Shown in pieces: positions 62,680 to 64,000 of a DNA stretch of 64,000 bases. Position numbers and translations under genes: made by a program. Source of the stretch: Malurus cyaneus samueli (taxonomy: Eukaryota > Chordata > Aves > Passeriformes > Maluridae); NCBI GenBank assembly GCA_009741485.1, contig CM019236.1, forward strand, positions 64,651,535 through 64,715,534, in the 5' to 3' direction. Position 1 is the stretch's first letter, and every line of letters begins with the position of its first letter. Below the pieces are notes generated by a model. The model saw only the letters and a list, made by a program, of their open reading frames with translations. It searched no databases and had not been told where the DNA came from.

Positions 62680-64000
62680 TGCTGTCACTCTTTTTGACTA
62701 AAATAGGATACCATCTGTAAATTGTAAGTCCACACTACTCTTCTGGATTTTTACGTGCTACATTAAAGGAGGGTATTTTAACCTTGAGACAGAAAAGGAC
62801 TTGAGAGAATTTTGAAACCTAAAAGTAATTGAGATGCCTGCAAGCAGAAAATCTGTTTGTCTCTGAAAATAACAGCTCAGACATTTAGGTAAAGTGTATT
62901 AGGACATAAGAGATACAAGGCACTAATCAGCACTTTTAAGGCTGAACAGTGCGCAAGAAACAATAGAAGCATCAGGAAAATAATTTATTCCTTCAGTGTT
63001 TATTCAGGTCATTTACTTTTAAGATTATGTGTTGAACTAGCGCATAACTATCATTACATTACTACTGCAACTGAATTTATATATAAAATAGAAAACTAAC
63101 ATTTTATCAACTTGAGTGGGAATGATCATCACCATCCTTAAAATGGAATATGTGGGAATAACGTTTTCCAATGTCAAAATAGTAAATGAACATCACTGAG
63201 TTATTTGGCCAGATTCTTTACCATTCCCCAGAGACTCGACATGAGATTTCTATTTCTGTTCCTGGCCCCATCTTTTGAGGACTTGAGTTTCATTTTGTTT
63301 TAAATATACCAGTTTTACTGCTGTTACACTAGCAAATACCACATAAGAACCTAAACTCTTTCCATATTTTATGTTGTCTGTTGGTATGGTGCTGAAAAGG
63401 GAGAAAAGCTGGCACATTTGTGACTAGGAGATATAACAGCACAAAAATAATAGCACAGGGTAACACAAAGACTCTTCTGGCTATATAAGGCTATAGCTGT
63501 AATAACTATCTCATGAAAATATTGATAATTTGGAAATAAGCAAGAGTATGAAAGGCTCTTAAACAACTAGGATAAAAATATAAGGCTCCAGGGTCCCATC
63601 TTATTCTTGTAAAAACGTACTGTGTTGCCAGTGTCATGAAAAGTTCCTGGTCTCCGCATCCAACACCTAAAGCATTCTCTATTTTATTCCCAGGAGACAA
63701 AAAATGAATAAGGAAAGAGGCATTTTGTAACACAAAACAAAAATAATGAATTCAGCAATAAACCTGTGAGATCGTTAAATATGTGTGATTTTTTGAGTAT
63801 CAAAAAAGCTACGTATAAAAATAGGTCAGTTTCCAAAAGAGCATAAAATCACAAGTTAGTAAATGTCAAGAAAGGAAAAGGGTACAGAAACTGACACTAT
63901 CCTGCAAACTCTAGAAAACTTACAACTATGCAATATCAAGCATAAGGAATGTATGATAAGAAGATTACTTTGGAGAAGAAAATAATGGTTTTGATGTAAT
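62680..64000. other. No gene recognised
   Basis: AT-rich single-copy DNA up to the window end. No exon, RNA gene or repeat is recognised. Confidence 0.6.

Noticed and set aside
61844..62680. Long open frames of up to 255 codons crossing the N gap.
   Set aside because: They consist almost entirely of unknown residues produced by translating Ns.

Overview
The window reads as nuclear DNA of a bird, with a songbird possible but not proven. The support is several CR1 LINE fragments with the usual avian 3' ends (lines such as 'ccttccaacc...' followed by 'attctgtg'-type octamers), plus endogenous retrovirus remnants. I find no host protein-coding exon, tRNA, rRNA or CRISPR that I can defend. Short open frames are scattered everywhere and look like chance.

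The dominant feature is a large inverted repeat. Bases 1-17,690 return as reverse complement at 20,198-37,666. Between the arms lie 2.48 kb of sequence present only once (17,691-20,172) and a 25-N gap (20,173-20,197). The right arm starts directly at that gap. The left arm is cut by the window edge, so the true arm may be longer. Both arms hold the same CR1 fragment and the same broken provirus. The provirus is a 5' LTR, gag, protease, reverse transcriptase and the start of RNase H, with RT motifs like class III (ERV-L-like) elements. No integrase, env or 3' LTR remains. Three in-frame stops in RT occur in both arms.

The arms differ mainly by small insertions and deletions, and the difference is very uneven. 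Anchor positions show net loss in the right arm of about 0.1% over left 11.4-17.6 kb, about 1.1% over 5.0-11.4 kb, about 4.6% over 2.1-5.0 kb and about 0.7% in the outermost 2.1 kb. Around 34.64-34.86 kb the right arm is barely alignable. This looks more like uncorrected long-read sequence than evolutionary divergence, so the palindrome may be wholly or partly an assembly product. A real palindrome (for example on a sex chromosome) with a poorly polished arm remains possible.

From 37,667 to the end the sequence is single-copy, AT-rich and apparently intergenic or intronic. It contains a CR1 tail (37.9 kb), a CR1 fragment (42.3 kb), a solo LTR of the same family as the provirus (46.5-47.3 kb, opposite strand to the left-arm provirus), a CR1 fragment with RT-end and 3'UTR sequence (49.3-50.2 kb), a complete LTR of a second family (52.7-53.9 kb) and a partial LTR of that second family against a 641-N gap (61.9-62.7 kb).
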